Assembly: GCA_949290575.1 (NCBI GenBank)
Contig: CASESJ010000001.1
Coordinates: 1 to 64,000, forward strand
Direction of reading: 5' to 3'
Length of the DNA: 64,000 bases
DNA from: an uncultured Clostridia bacterium
GTDB taxonomy: Bacteria; Bacillota; Clostridia; Christensenellales; Borkfalkiaceae
The notes below the pieces were generated by a model that searched no databases, was not told where the DNA came from, and was given only the letters and a program-made list of their open reading frames with translations. Below are positions 1-8,430 of this stretch, in pieces. Within the stretch, counting starts at the first letter, position 1, and every line of letters begins with the position of its first letter. A program made the translations under genes and the position numbers.

Positions 1-240
1 GGATCACATATTGTTAAAAAACGAATTGATTTTCAGGCATATTATGTCTTTCTGAACAGATATAAAACTTAACTTTTGAAATTTTTAAAGTTATTAATAT
101 TATACGGCGCGCCGCCCTAAAACGGGCGGCGCGCCTTATAATATTAATAACTTTAAACATTTCAACAGTTACGTTTTATATCTGTTCAGACAGACATAAT
201 CTGCCTGAAAATCAATTCGTTTTGTAACAATATGTGATCC
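1..240. repeat. 240-bp near-perfect palindrome (giant hairpin)
   Basis: Bases 1-117 are the reverse complement of 124-240 with 7 mismatches, around the loop TAAAAC (118-123). The centre is a GC-rich hairpin, GGCGCGCCGCCC against its complement, that resembles the terminators elsewhere in the window. Mismatches fall at 17, 40, 50, 69, 74, 83 and 105. In five of them the left arm has T where the right arm predicts G. The palindrome begins exactly at base 1, so it may be cut by the window or contig edge. It may be a natural inverted repeat or a fold-back assembly artefact. Confidence 0.9.
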
Positions 241-546
241 GCCCCTTGCAAACAGAACGCCCCGCGCAAACAGGACACCCCGAGCAAACAAAACACCCCG
301 AGCAAGCGGAACGCCCCGAGCAAGCGGAACGCCCCGAGCAAACAGAACACCCCGAGCAAGCGGAACGCCCCGAGCAAACGGAACGCCCCGAGCAAACGGA
401 ACACCCCGAGCAAACAGAACACCCCGAGCAAGCGGAACGCCCCGAGCAAACGGAACACCCCGAGCAAGCGGAACGCCCCGAGCAAACGGAACGCCCCGCG
501 CAAGCGGAACACCCCGCCCAAGCGTAACACCACGCCCAAACAGAGG
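241..546. repeat. 18-bp tandem repeat, about 17 units
   Basis: Units follow the pattern RCCCCGAGCAARCGGAAC without spacers, about 17 in total, with degenerate end units. The period is a multiple of three and unit variants rarely create stops, so several frames stay open on both strands. On the plus strand a GTG-started frame (234-527) would encode a Glu-Arg/His-Pro-Glu-Gln-Thr/Ala hexapeptide repeat. I see no ribosome binding site for it, and a stop lies just upstream at 225-227. I therefore do not call a gene; a small repeat protein remains possible. Confidence 0.9.
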
Positions 547-604
547 AGGCTGCCTTTTTAAAAATTCCAAAAAACGCAATGTCGGAAAATTTAAAAAATG
601 CAAT

Positions 605-637
605 AAAAAAGCGGGATTGTGCATCCCGCTTTTTTTG
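605..637 (-). terminator. Intrinsic terminator, bidirectional
   Basis: Stem GCGGGAT/ATCCCGC (611-617, 623-629) is flanked by A- and T-runs on both sides. It lies 18 bp beyond the stop of the large minus-strand lipoprotein gene and would also stop plus-strand transcription out of the repeat. Confidence 0.85.
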
Positions 638-654
638 TTCAGACTGATTTATTA

Positions 655-3600
655 TCAGTTGTTCTTATCGTCGTCGGACGATTGTTCAGTTTTTTCGGAC
701 TGTTCGTCAGCCTGTTCAGTCGAAGCGTCTTCCTCGGTCTGAGGCTGAGTTTCCTGAGTTTCAGCCGCGGTATTTTCTTCCTGAGCGGGCTGTTCGCCTT
801 CTGCGCCCTCGGTCGCGCCGTCGTCAACGCGGGTTTCGCCGTGTTCCTTGACATAGGACCTTACATAGCGTTTATTCTTGTTGAAGTTGAAGGTGTTCTT
901 GCCTGCAGTCTTATTGAGTTTTCTCTTCTTGAGAACATCTCTTGCAACGAGTGCGCCGATAGCCACAAGAATTGCAACTACGAGAACTATGGAAGATACG
1001 AGCAGCCAGACGTTGGTATCGCCGGGCGAAGTGGTCGTCGTGTCGTCTTCTTCTACGTCGGAGGTGGAGGTTATTGAAATATCCTTGTCGACCGTCGAGT
1101 AGTCTATGAACATATTCATAGCGGGCGAACCGTCGGACAGGTCTTCAACCTTGAGCACTGCAAGGCTCTCGGTGTAATCGCCGTAGACGTAGTTGTAACC
1201 TCTTTCGTCCTCATCCGCGGTATTTTCGTTGAAGGGAACGTAGGACTGCGAGTCATACAGAGTATAGGTATAGTACTGCGCCGTATAATTGTAGGCATTC
1301 ACGCTTACGCCGTTTTCCTCTGCAAGTTTTTCGTAGTAAGCTATATTTTCCTCATTCGAAGCGAACTGAATGTCAGGATTTTCCCCGACGAGTGCGTCTC
1401 TGTATTCGTTAATAATCTCGTCGGAGTAGTGCGATACGAGCGAATTGTAGGTGTCCTCGTCAATGGTTACCGCGCTGTAATCAAACATTACATAGCTGCC
1501 TTTTACAACGCCGTCTTTGGCGAGTTTTTCGTCTCTCGAGCCGCTCCAGACTTCAAGTCTGTAGGGAACGGCTTCGCTGCCTGTGTGAATGAAGAAGTTT
1601 ACCGTAATCCACTTGTCTGCAAGGTCGCTGTCTGCAGGTGTTGCGTCGATAGTGAAGGAGTAGGGCGTCTCAGCGGCGGAAGCCGAGGTGTATCTGGGCT
1701 GAGCCACTTCGAGGTCGAAGCCCTTCACGCTGAGTGAGGTATCTGCGGCGTTGTTTACAAGGTAGTTGTAAACTCTGTCGTTGCCGAGACCGGAAACATA
1801 GCTGTAAACTCTCGTGCCGTCGTCTGTTACGAGGTAGTGGGGAGCGTAAGCCGTGCGCTCGGCGTCGGCGTAGTAAATCTTGCCGGCGTCGATGTTGTCG
1901 TAGTTTACGCTGTTGCCGTTTTCATCGTAGTAAGTTACTTTCTCGTCGAAGTATTCGTGGTCAAGGTTATAGATGTTTGCGTAAAGGTTGCCGTCCGCGT
2001 CCTCGTACAGACCGTCTGCGCGCAGCGTGTATGCGATATTCTCGCGCTGCTGAGGTCTTGTTGCGTCTTCGTCGGGTTCGCCCTTTAAGACATTTCCGTC
2101 GTTGTCATACCAGAAGGTATAATCGGGAGTTTCGAATGAGAGCGTCTGTTTGTCTGTGGTGTTTACTAGGTATACGGTTGCGTACGCGCCTGCAGAGACT
2201 TTTACCTTGACGCTGACTGCAATGTAGCTGTCGGAGGATGCGCTCTGGTCTGCGCCGTAATAGCCGTAGTTGTAAATGCCTTTCTGACCTGCAAATTCTC
2301 TGACGGTGTTGACAATGAGGAGGGGCTGATTGGAAGATGCTCCCACTGCTTCGTTCCAGGTTGCGTCTTCGCCGAAGAGTGCCTTGAGAGGGCTGCTTAT
2401 GTCGAGGCTTGAAAGAATGTCTGCAAAGTAGGTCTTGTATTTTTCGAAGTAATCTTTGTTGATGAGACCTGCATAAGCATAGTCGTTGGTGTTGTCATAG
2501 TCGGAAGTTTCAACGACTATGTCCTTTACGGAAGCGGAATCGCCGTTAATGCCCGTGTAGTTTGCGGGGCGGGCTGTGCCCGTTTCGATATCCTTGCCAT
2601 TGCCGAAAGTCGAGTCGAAGTTGTTGCTGCTCGTTTCGGAAGCCTCCGAAATTTCAATCGAGGCTGCGCGGGTGGAGGTGTCGGCGTAGCCGTAAGCCGT
2701 TTCGTTTACGGTCACGCAGGAAATGTTGCTCACTGCAACCCAGCCTCCGCGGTAGGAGTTGGCTGTCGTGCTCTTGATCGTGGTGTTGCCGAAGTTTACG
2801 ACTATTTCAAACTGCTGGTCGGTCTCCGTAGTGTTCGAGACGAGTGCAAAGCACTGAACCCAGCCGTTGTAAACGTCTTCCGTGTCGTTGATGGTGGTTG
2901 TGTCAATCGTAGTCGAGTCAACCGTGAAGTTGGCAGAATTGCTGTCCTTGCCGTGCTGTCTTACGGTGACGGTTGCGGCTGTGCTGCCGCCCATGTCATT
3001 CGTCTTGACCCAGAATGAGACAATCTTGTATTCTCCTCCGCCGATAGTGAAGAAGCTGTTATTCTCGTCGGAAAGGACGCTCTCGTAAGCTGCGCCCTTT
3101 GCGCTGAGCATAAGCAGAGTGCTTGTGCCGTCTGCGTCTGCGCCGGGAAGCTCAACCGCCGTGCGGATTGCCTCGTCTATTTTAGTCTGATACTTGCCGC
3201 CTATGCCGCTCGACCACGAGGTCGCGTCTGTCACTGTGAGGTTTGCAAGCACGTCTTCAGAGAGGTCGATAGAGGACATCGCAGAGGGCAGATATACGTT
3301 TGTAGGATAGATCGTAGGAGTTACGCCGTTGCGATAAGTGATATCCGAGCTGTTCTTGCTGCTGATGTAACCGTCCTCGTCGACGGTCAGACCTGCGGTG
3401 AGGTTGCTTGTGCCAAGCGTCAGGGTGTCGTTGTAGGCTTCGGAAGCGAGGTCGATGAAGAACTGCTGATATTTGCTGAAGTGCTCAAAAGTATCCGAAA
3501 AAGAACCAGTCTGGTTGAAGATTTCCTTGTCAACGCGGAAAATCTTGTCCTCGGTTTCGCTGGTGAGAGAGCAGGTGGTGTTGATTGTCTGACTGCTGAA

Positions 3601-4776
3601 TATATCCTCGCCGCCTGCGGCTTCAACCATCTCGTTGTAGTCGTAGTACTTGGTGAAGGACAAATCGTCGAAGAAGGCGTAGCCCTCGACGGTGTAATTT
3701 TCAGCCTGACCCAGACCGACGGTGATGGTTACGGTCGTGGACGCGTAGTTGCACGCGCTTACGTAAATGGTATATTCAACCCAGCCGTTGTTGCCCTTTT
3801 CCCAGGTGCCGCTCTGCTCGTCGTATGCGTTGAGCTTTTCGGTGTTGATGTTGGTGATGCTGAAATTGTCTATCGAGTTGCCGCCCACGGTCTGTTCGAC
3901 TGTGATGTAAGCACCGCGCTGGTCCTCGACTTCGGTGCGGGTGTCATTGTTGCTGCCCCAATAGAGGTCGCTCGTCTTGACCCATACCGTAAATTTGCCT
4001 GCGGTGTTCGCTTCGAGCGTGAGGGTTGTGGAGGACGAATACATTGTCTCCGAGCCCTGTTTGTTGTCGTCGACGTAGTTATGGATCATAAGCACGTGAC
4101 TTTCAATCAGGCTGTCCTTAGACATATCGGAGGAGGTGTAATAATTGCCCTCGTCGTCCGTCCAGTATTCCACTTCGTTGCCCTCGTTGTCGTAAAGAAC
4201 GGTTTTGCCGTCCTTTTTGCCCCAGCGGTACAGGTGGGTATAGGGGTTAGAAATATACGCGGTGTCCTCGGGATTGTCGCTGAGGATGTAATCGTCCGAA
4301 TCGTCGTCCTTGTCGTCGTCGGGATTTTCTATGATTGCGGCGGCAGGATTGGCAAAGGGTAAATCTTCGGGCGAAAGACCGTTGTAATCCACATAGTTGT
4401 CGTCGTCGGTGTCGAGCGCGTTGTTCTTCCAGAGCGTTTCGGGAAGGGACGTGTCGGTGAGTTTAGCCCACGCGTCGCCGCTCGTGCCGATTATGCCCGA
4501 CATGGAGTCGGTGGCGTCTGCGCCGCTGCCCGATGAGGACGACCAGTTATCGGGAGTGCTTATGAGGTAGGTTCCGTCGTTGTCGTCGAAGTATTCGAAG
4601 TTGCCGTTGGGCAGAACCTGCTCGTCCACGCTGGTTGCGGCGTTGTCGTCTTCTTCTGTCGAAGAGGAGGTCTGAGCGCAGGCCGAGGCAAACATCACGC
4701 AGGAAGTTGCTATTGCGGCGAGGCTGAAGACAGCCGACCTGCAGGCGGATTTTTTCGATTTGAATTTACTGCTCAT
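655..4776 (-). CDS. Giant surface lipoprotein with C-terminal membrane anchor
   Basis: This is a 1373-residue exported protein of unknown function. The start at 4776 is chosen because an AAGGAAAC ribosome site precedes it; an upstream in-frame extension has no such site. The N-terminus is a Lys-rich signal with lipobox FASAC (Cys33). The long exterior is rich in Asp, Thr, Ser and Tyr, with repeated beta-rich segments that recall carbohydrate-binding or adhesin modules, though I cannot assign a family. Near residues 1256-1278 a hydrophobic helix is followed by Lys/Arg, then a roughly 95-residue tail rich in Glu, Gln and Thr. The protein may thus be tethered at both ends, by lipid and by a helix. 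It is monocistronic, with its own promoter and terminator. Surface location is well supported; the role is unknown. Confidence 0.8.
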   Translation of the reverse strand: MSSKFKSKKSACRSAVFSLAAIATSCVMFASACAQTSSSTEEDDNAATSVDEQVLPNGNFEYFDDNDGTYLISTPDNWSSSSGSGADATDSMSGIIGTSGDAWAKLTDTSLPETLWKNNALDTDDDNYVDYNGLSPEDLPFANPAAAIIENPDDDKDDDSDDYILSDNPEDTAYISNPYTHLYRWGKKDGKTVLYDNEGNEVEYWTDDEGNYYTSSDMSKDSLIESHVLMIHNYVDDNKQGSETMYSSSTTLTLEANTAGKFTVWVKTSDLYWGSNNDTRTEVEDQRGAYITVEQTVGGNSIDNFSITNINTEKLNAYDEQSGTWEKGNNGWVEYTIYVSACNYASTTVTITVGLGQAENYTVEGYAFFDDLSFTKYYDYNEMVEAAGGEDIFSSQTINTTCSLTSETEDKIFRVDKEIFNQTGSFSDTFEHFSKYQQFFIDLASEAYNDTLTLGTSNLTAGLTVDEDGYISSKNSSDITYRNGVTPTIYPTNVYLPSAMSSIDLSEDVLANLTVTDATSWSSGIGGKYQTKIDEAIRTAVELPGADADGTSTLLMLSAKGAAYESVLSDENNSFFTIGGGEYKIVSFWVKTNDMGGSTAATVTVRQHGKDSNSANFTVDSTTIDTTTINDTEDVYNGWVQCFALVSNTTETDQQFEIVVNFGNTTIKSTTANSYRGGWVAVSNISCVTVNETAYGYADTSTRAASIEISEASETSSNNFDSTFGNGKDIETGTARPANYTGINGDSASVKDIVVETSDYDNTNDYAYAGLINKDYFEKYKTYFADILSSLDISSPLKALFGEDATWNEAVGASSNQPLLIVNTVREFAGQKGIYNYGYYGADQSASSDSYIAVSVKVKVSAGAYATVYLVNTTDKQTLSFETPDYTFWYDNDGNVLKGEPDEDATRPQQRENIAYTLRADGLYEDADGNLYANIYNLDHEYFDEKVTYYDENGNSVNYDNIDAGKIYYADAERTAYAPHYLVTDDGTRVYSYVSGLGNDRVYNYLVNNAADTSLSVKGFDLEVAQPRYTSASAAETPYSFTIDATPADSDLADKWITVNFFIHTGSEAVPYRLEVWSGSRDEKLAKDGVVKGSYVMFDYSAVTIDEDTYNSLVSHYSDEIINEYRDALVGENPDIQFASNEENIAYYEKLAEENGVSVNAYNYTAQYYTYTLYDSQSYVPFNENTADEDERGYNYVYGDYTESLAVLKVEDLSDGSPAMNMFIDYSTVDKDISITSTSDVEEDDTTTTSPGDTNVWLLVSSIVLVVAILVAIGALVARDVLKKRKLNKTAGKNTFNFNKNKRYVRSYVKEHGETRVDDGATEGAEGEQPAQEENTAAETQETQPQTEEDASTEQADEQSEKTEQSSDDDKNN

Positions 4777-4859
4777 ATTCGTTTCCTTAAAAAAAGTTGC
4801 AAAGATTTCCTTGTTCGCCCGTACGCACACACAGCGTGCGCGCACGACCGTACTTTTAC

Positions 4860-4888
4860 ATTTTAATATAATTCGACCTTTTAAGCAA
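4860..4888 (-). promoter_or_regulatory. Promoter of the giant lipoprotein gene
   Basis: On the minus strand, -35 TTGCTT (4883-4888) and -10 TAAAAT (4860-4865) are separated by 17 bp. They lie about 85 bp upstream of the start; the untranslated region contains a small GC-rich inverted repeat. Confidence 0.65.
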
Positions 4889-4955
4889 CTATTTCCGTGT
4901 GAAAAAGCAGTAAAAAATTAAATAATTGCGAGCAATCTGCTCAAACTTAAAATAT

Positions 4956-5330
4956 ATGAAAGAAAAGACTGTCAAAGTGAGCATAAACAGGGGAATAGCG
5001 GCTGGAAGTCTGACGGGCGCGGTCAACGGACTGTTCGGAGGCGGCGGAGGCATGATAGCCGTGCCCGTTCTCGGCGGCTGGCTGGGCTATCCCGAAAAGC
5101 AGGCTCACGCCACGGCGATAGCCGTAATCGCGCCCGTCTGCGCAATGAGCGCGGCGGCGTACATTTTCGGCGGATATTTTGACGCCTCCGTGGTAATTCC
5201 CGCCTCGATAGGCAACGTCGTCGGCGGACTGCTCGGCGCGCGCCTGCTTTCGGGCTTGTCCGTATTCTGGATAAAGGTCGTGTTCGCCGCCGTTATGCTT
5301 GCCGCAGGCATAAGAATGGCGGTGGGCTGA
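4956..5330 (+). CDS. TauE/SafE-type transporter, N-terminal half protein
   Basis: This 124-residue membrane protein corresponds to one repeat of the TauE/SafE (TSUP) family, which exports sulfite, sulfonates or other small anions. It shows the family's glycine-rich entry segment (GLFGGGGG), a Pro-containing first helix pair and about four hydrophobic segments. Full-length members have two such repeats in about 250 residues. Here the second repeat is encoded by the next gene, whose ATG overlaps this stop (TGATG), so the two are translationally coupled and probably form a heterodimer. The ATG at 4956 is preferred over an in-frame TTG at 4926, although no clear ribosome site is visible. The substrate cannot be inferred. 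Confidence 0.8.
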   Translation: MKEKTVKVSINRGIAAGSLTGAVNGLFGGGGGMIAVPVLGGWLGYPEKQAHATAIAVIAPVCAMSAAAYIFGGYFDASVVIPASIGNVVGGLLGARLLSGLSVFWIKVVFAAVMLAAGIRMAVG

Positions 5331-5701
5331 TGTCCTTTATCATCTTTGTCGCCGCGGGCTTTTTTTCGGGTCTCCTCGGCGGAATGGGCATGGGCGGAGG
5401 CACGGTGCTCATACCCGTGCTCACGCTCTTCTGCGGAGTAAACCAGCACGTCGCGCAGGCGGCAAACCTCATATCCTTTCTGCCTATGGCGGCATTCTCG
5501 CTCTCCGTCCACAGAAAGCACGGTCTTATAAAGACCGACGGGCTGCTGTGGCTGATACTGCCCGCCGTCGCAACGTCCGCCCTCGGCGGACTGTTCGCCA
5601 TGATGCTTCCCGCAATGCTCTTAAGAAAGCTCTTCGGCGTTTTTCTCATTGCTCTGTCTGTCGTCACGGCGTTTGCCGCGTTTCCTGAGGCGGGAAAGTA
5701 A
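5330..5701 (+). CDS. TauE/SafE-type transporter, C-terminal half protein
   Basis: This 123-residue membrane protein is the second half-size TauE/SafE unit. It begins with the family signature GLLGGMGMGGGT and continues through about four hydrophobic segments. Its ATG shares bases with the upstream stop, which implies translational coupling and matched amounts of the two halves. The last 81 bp overlap the 3' end of the convergent flippase gene. Together the two proteins match the length and two-repeat layout of a single TauE/SafE transporter, so either the ancestral gene split or an unfused arrangement is retained. Substrate unknown. Confidence 0.8.
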   Translation: MSFIIFVAAGFFSGLLGGMGMGGGTVLIPVLTLFCGVNQHVAQAANLISFLPMAAFSLSVHRKHGLIKTDGLLWLILPAVATSALGGLFAMMLPAMLLRKLFGVFLIALSVVTAFAAFPEAGK

Positions 5702-7183
5702 TCTTTTCATTGTCTCCGCGGGCATAAGTCCGAGGGCGAAAAAGGCTGCGGCGGTGAATGCAAGTACGGCTATGCCGCAAACAAAAATATTGGCTGCGGG
5801 CGGCATTACGGACGAAGTCAGAGCGGAAAAGAACTTTCCGAACAGACACGCCGCCGCGGACGCGGCTGCGGACAGCAGAGCGTACTTCAGCCAGCGCGCG
5901 CCCGGACACATTTTTTTGAGCAGTCTTATGTTGAGCGCGGAGGTAATTACATAACTCGCCGTCAGACCTGTCATGTATGAGTTTATGCCCATCACGGGCG
6001 TCAGAGCAAATATGCACGCGAGCATGGCGAGCGCGCCGATGAAGAAATAGATGAGCGTCTTTACTTCGCAGTTCATCGAGTTGAGCACGGTGGTCGTAAT
6101 CATTGAAAGGCAGAGGGGCAGCAGCATGAATGAAAAGCGGGTGATAATAGTGCCGCTGAAGGCGTTGTCGTAGAGCAGCACGCCGATATCCCCGCCGAGG
6201 GTAAACAGGACGGGTATTAGCGCGGCTGCGATGAATACGGACGAGCGCAGAGTTTTCTCTATGTCGGAGCGGAGTTTTTCTCTGCGTCCCGAGTAAAAAT
6301 TTTCGCTCATTTCGGGGGCGACGACGACTGAAATCGAGCCTATCAGCGAGCAGGGGATGAATAGAACGGGCAGGCTCATTCCCGAAACCGCGCCGTAGAC
6401 GGCGAGGGCTTCGGAGTTGGAAAGGTTGCACGCGCTTATGAGCAGAGCGGGCAGGAAGGTAGCCACGACGGAGTTGAGCAGGGAAGTGGATGTGCGCATG
6501 GCGGTAATCGGCATTGCAGAGCCGAGCAGCGGGCGCACATATTTTTTGGGGTTGACGAACTTGCCGCCCTTGTGCAGATACCACCCCACAGAGACGAGGA
6601 AGGAGAATATATACGAAACGAGCACGGCGATAGTGGCAAAGTACGCGCCTTCCGTGGGGGTCGAGGCGAAGAAGATGAGTATGCTGCCCAGAACGACCAT
6701 GACGCCGTCCTCGGCGAGTTCTATTATGCTGTAGGGCAAAAACTGTTTGTTGCCCCAGAAAGTGCCGCGCATGACGGCATAGACTGAGGTTAGAATGAGC
6801 CCGGGCAGGAGCAGGACAAAGATGTCAAGACTGCTGCTGTCGGGGAAGAGGAAGGATAAGAGATTGCGACCGAAAAAAATAATCACGGCGGCGGGCACGG
6901 TGAATGCGAGGGTGCATAGAACGCCTGCGGAGACGACGGCGTGTTTTTCCTCTGCCGAGCCTGTCGCGCTCTGTTTGGCAATCATGCGCGAAACGGTGAC
7001 TGGAATGCCGCTCGAGGCGGTGGTCAGAAAGACGGCAAAGACCGAAAGGCAGATCTGATATATGCCCACGCCCTCCGCGCCGATTGCGCGCGAGAGAATA
7101 ATTCTGTAAACGAAAGAGAGGGTTTTTTCTATTGTCGAAAACACCGTAACCTGAGCTGCGGATTTGTAGATATTGTTTGCCAT
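5621..7183 (-). CDS. SpoVB/MurJ-like polysaccharide or lipid flippase
   Basis: This 520-residue multi-spanning membrane protein of the MOP superfamily has about 14 predicted helices. The N-terminus (residues 1-60, including RIILSRAIGAEGVGIYQ) is characteristic of SpoVB and related Wzx-like flippases, which move lipid-linked wall or cortex precursors across the membrane. A sporulation role is plausible given spoVAC and deacetylase genes nearby in the window, but a capsule or wall precursor role cannot be excluded. The C-terminal 27 codons overlap the convergent TauE/SafE gene. The start lies only 63 bp from the divergent LysM gene, so the two share a promoter region. Confidence 0.85.
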   Translation of the reverse strand: MANNIYKSAAQVTVFSTIEKTLSFVYRIILSRAIGAEGVGIYQICLSVFAVFLTTASSGIPVTVSRMIAKQSATGSAEEKHAVVSAGVLCTLAFTVPAAVIIFFGRNLLSFLFPDSSSLDIFVLLLPGLILTSVYAVMRGTFWGNKQFLPYSIIELAEDGVMVVLGSILIFFASTPTEGAYFATIAVLVSYIFSFLVSVGWYLHKGGKFVNPKKYVRPLLGSAMPITAMRTSTSLLNSVVATFLPALLISACNLSNSEALAVYGAVSGMSLPVLFIPCSLIGSISVVVAPEMSENFYSGRREKLRSDIEKTLRSSVFIAAALIPVLFTLGGDIGVLLYDNAFSGTIITRFSFMLLPLCLSMITTTVLNSMNCEVKTLIYFFIGALAMLACIFALTPVMGINSYMTGLTASYVITSALNIRLLKKMCPGARWLKYALLSAAASAAACLFGKFFSALTSSVMPPAANIFVCGIAVLAFTAAAFFALGLMPAETMKRLLSRLRKRGKRRDDRQSNEKNAEELS

Positions 7184-7246
7184 TACGCTTTATTCTACAA
7201 AAAACGCGCGCGGAATATGAACAAAGAGCGCGGAAAGGAGAATATA

Positions 7247-7546
7247 ATGTATAAAATGTTTACTCTCGAGGCGGACAGACCGCTCTATCTGCGCATAAGA
7301 AAGGGCATGAAAAAGAGGACGGCGGAGGAGCTTTACCGCTGTCCCGTCAGCATAGAATTTGCAGGTCAGATAGTAAAGCTGACCGAGCGACCCTGCAACG
7401 AGTACACGGCGAAAGTCGGGGACGATTTCGCCTCGCTTGCGCGCGCGTTCGGCGTCGGCGAAGAAGAGCTTCGCTCGCTCAACGATGGGGTTATTTACCC
7501 CACCCGCAAAATTTTCTGGTTGTCAAAAAGCGTAAATAATTCATAG
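7247..7546 (+). CDS. Small LysM-domain protein
   Basis: This 99-residue protein has no signal peptide. Residues 52-92 (YTAKVGDDFASLARAFGV, then IYPTRKIF) fit a single LysM module, which binds peptidoglycan or related glycans. The first 50 residues are basic and unassigned. A good AAAGGAG site precedes the ATG. Intracellular LysM proteins in spore formers (SafA- or SpoVID-like) act at the spore surface. The neighbouring cysteine-rich gene, 41 bp downstream, fits a spore-envelope pair, but that is an inference. Confidence 0.65.
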   Translation: MYKMFTLEADRPLYLRIRKGMKKRTAEELYRCPVSIEFAGQIVKLTERPCNEYTAKVGDDFASLARAFGVGEEELRSLNDGVIYPTRKIFWLSKSVNNS

Positions 7547-7587
7547 TATAAAGTAACCCTGAAAAAACAGGTTTTACGGAGGTTAAA

Positions 7588-8247
7588 ATGTCATTTTTTT
7601 CCAATTTTCAGTCAACGCAGTGTCCCGGCACGATAAGCGGCAATCCGCTCAACGGGCTCTGCGAAAAAGTATGCATTCAGGCACAGAAAATTTTTGATGC
7701 CTGCATAAAGCAGATACAGATAGAGAATTACACTCTCACCCTTACCGATATGACGCCCGCCGACCCTACATACCCGCTCACTTTCATAAGCGCGCGTTCA
7801 ACGTCATCGGCAGGCACGATAACGTCGCTCAGCGTCGACAGACAGACGGATAAACCTGGCTGCGCGCGCGTTCAGGCGACGGTATCAATTCCCGTAGAAG
7901 TCGCGTACACCGACGCCAACGGAACGGAGGGAGTGGCACAGGCAACCATATCGGTTTCGCAGGACGTCCTTTTGTATGTTCCCGCACCGTCGATAATGCC
8001 CTACAAGGTCACGGCGGAAGTTTCTGCCGTCTGCGCAGAGGGCAAGTTCAATGCGGATAACAACACCTTCACGGTCAACGCCTGCATAACCGTAATTCTC
8101 AAGATAGCCATCGACGTGGAGATACTCGTTCCCGCCTACGGCTACTGCGCAATCCCTCCCGCACAGGACTACTCGCAGGAAGTGTGCGCAGGCTTTTTCG
8201 AGCTGCCTTTGTACCCTCAGGGCAAGAGCTGCAATAACTGCAAATAA
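7588..8247 (+). CDS. Cysteine-containing protein of unknown function, possible spore coat
   Basis: This 219-residue protein has no signal peptide or membrane segment. It starts after a strong GGAGG site. Cysteines cluster in the N-terminal 40 residues (NGLCEKVCIQAQKIFDACIK) and at the C-terminus (SCNNCK). The middle is beta-rich, with alternating Thr/Val/Ser. The layout, of beta-rich core and terminal Cys pairs able to cross-link, resembles structural spore-coat or exosporium proteins, but I do not recognise the family with certainty. It probably shares a transcript with the LysM gene and ends at a strong hairpin. Confidence 0.6.
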   Translation: MSFFSNFQSTQCPGTISGNPLNGLCEKVCIQAQKIFDACIKQIQIENYTLTLTDMTPADPTYPLTFISARSTSSAGTITSLSVDRQTDKPGCARVQATVSIPVEVAYTDANGTEGVAQATISVSQDVLLYVPAPSIMPYKVTAEVSAVCAEGKFNADNNTFTVNACITVILKIAIDVEILVPAYGYCAIPPAQDYSQEVCAGFFELPLYPQGKSCNNCK

Positions 8248-8256
8248 TCACCCTTT

Positions 8257-8300
8257 CGGGCGGCGGAACTACCCGTTCCGCCGCCCGAATAACTGTTTTT
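8257..8300 (+). terminator. Terminator hairpin after the Cys-rich gene
   Basis: A 13-bp GC-rich stem (8257-8269 with 8275-8287) and loop TACCC are followed after a short gap by a T-run at 8296-8300. Confidence 0.7.
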
Positions 8301-8316
8301 GCACCCGATATGAAGT

Positions 8317-8372
8317 ATTATGTCAGACATAATCGCCTATTTAATAGACACATATATAATAATATGTCTATT
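8317..8372. promoter_or_regulatory. Two palindromes upstream of the phosphoesterase gene
   Basis: A perfect palindrome ATTATGTC-A-GACATAAT lies at 8317-8333. A second inverted repeat, AATAGACA (8343-8350) with TGTCTATT (8365-8372), follows. Both contain a TGTC/GACA core. They sit between the preceding terminator and the -10 element of the next gene, where an operator would be expected. No regulator is identified. Confidence 0.4.
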
Positions 8373-8415
8373 ATTGTGGCGGCACATAAAAACGCTTTAA
8401 AAGATTGAAAAAATG

Positions 8416-8424
8416 TGTTAAAAT
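8416..8424 (+). promoter_or_regulatory. Extended -10 promoter giving a probable leaderless mRNA
   Basis: The extended -10 TGT-TAAAAT (TG at 8416-8417, hexamer 8419-8424) ends 7 bp before the ATG at 8431. Transcription would therefore begin at or next to the start codon, and there is no Shine-Dalgarno sequence. Confidence 0.5.
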
Positions 8425-8430
8425 AGAGAC

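Noticed and set aside
241..546. Possible CRISPR array
   Set aside because: Units are 18 bp and directly abutting, with no unique spacers, and no cas genes are nearby; it is a simple tandem repeat.
3481..4362. 293-codon plus-strand ORF inside the giant lipoprotein gene
   Set aside because: It is antisense to a well supported gene with signal peptide and ribosome site, and its product has no recognisable features.
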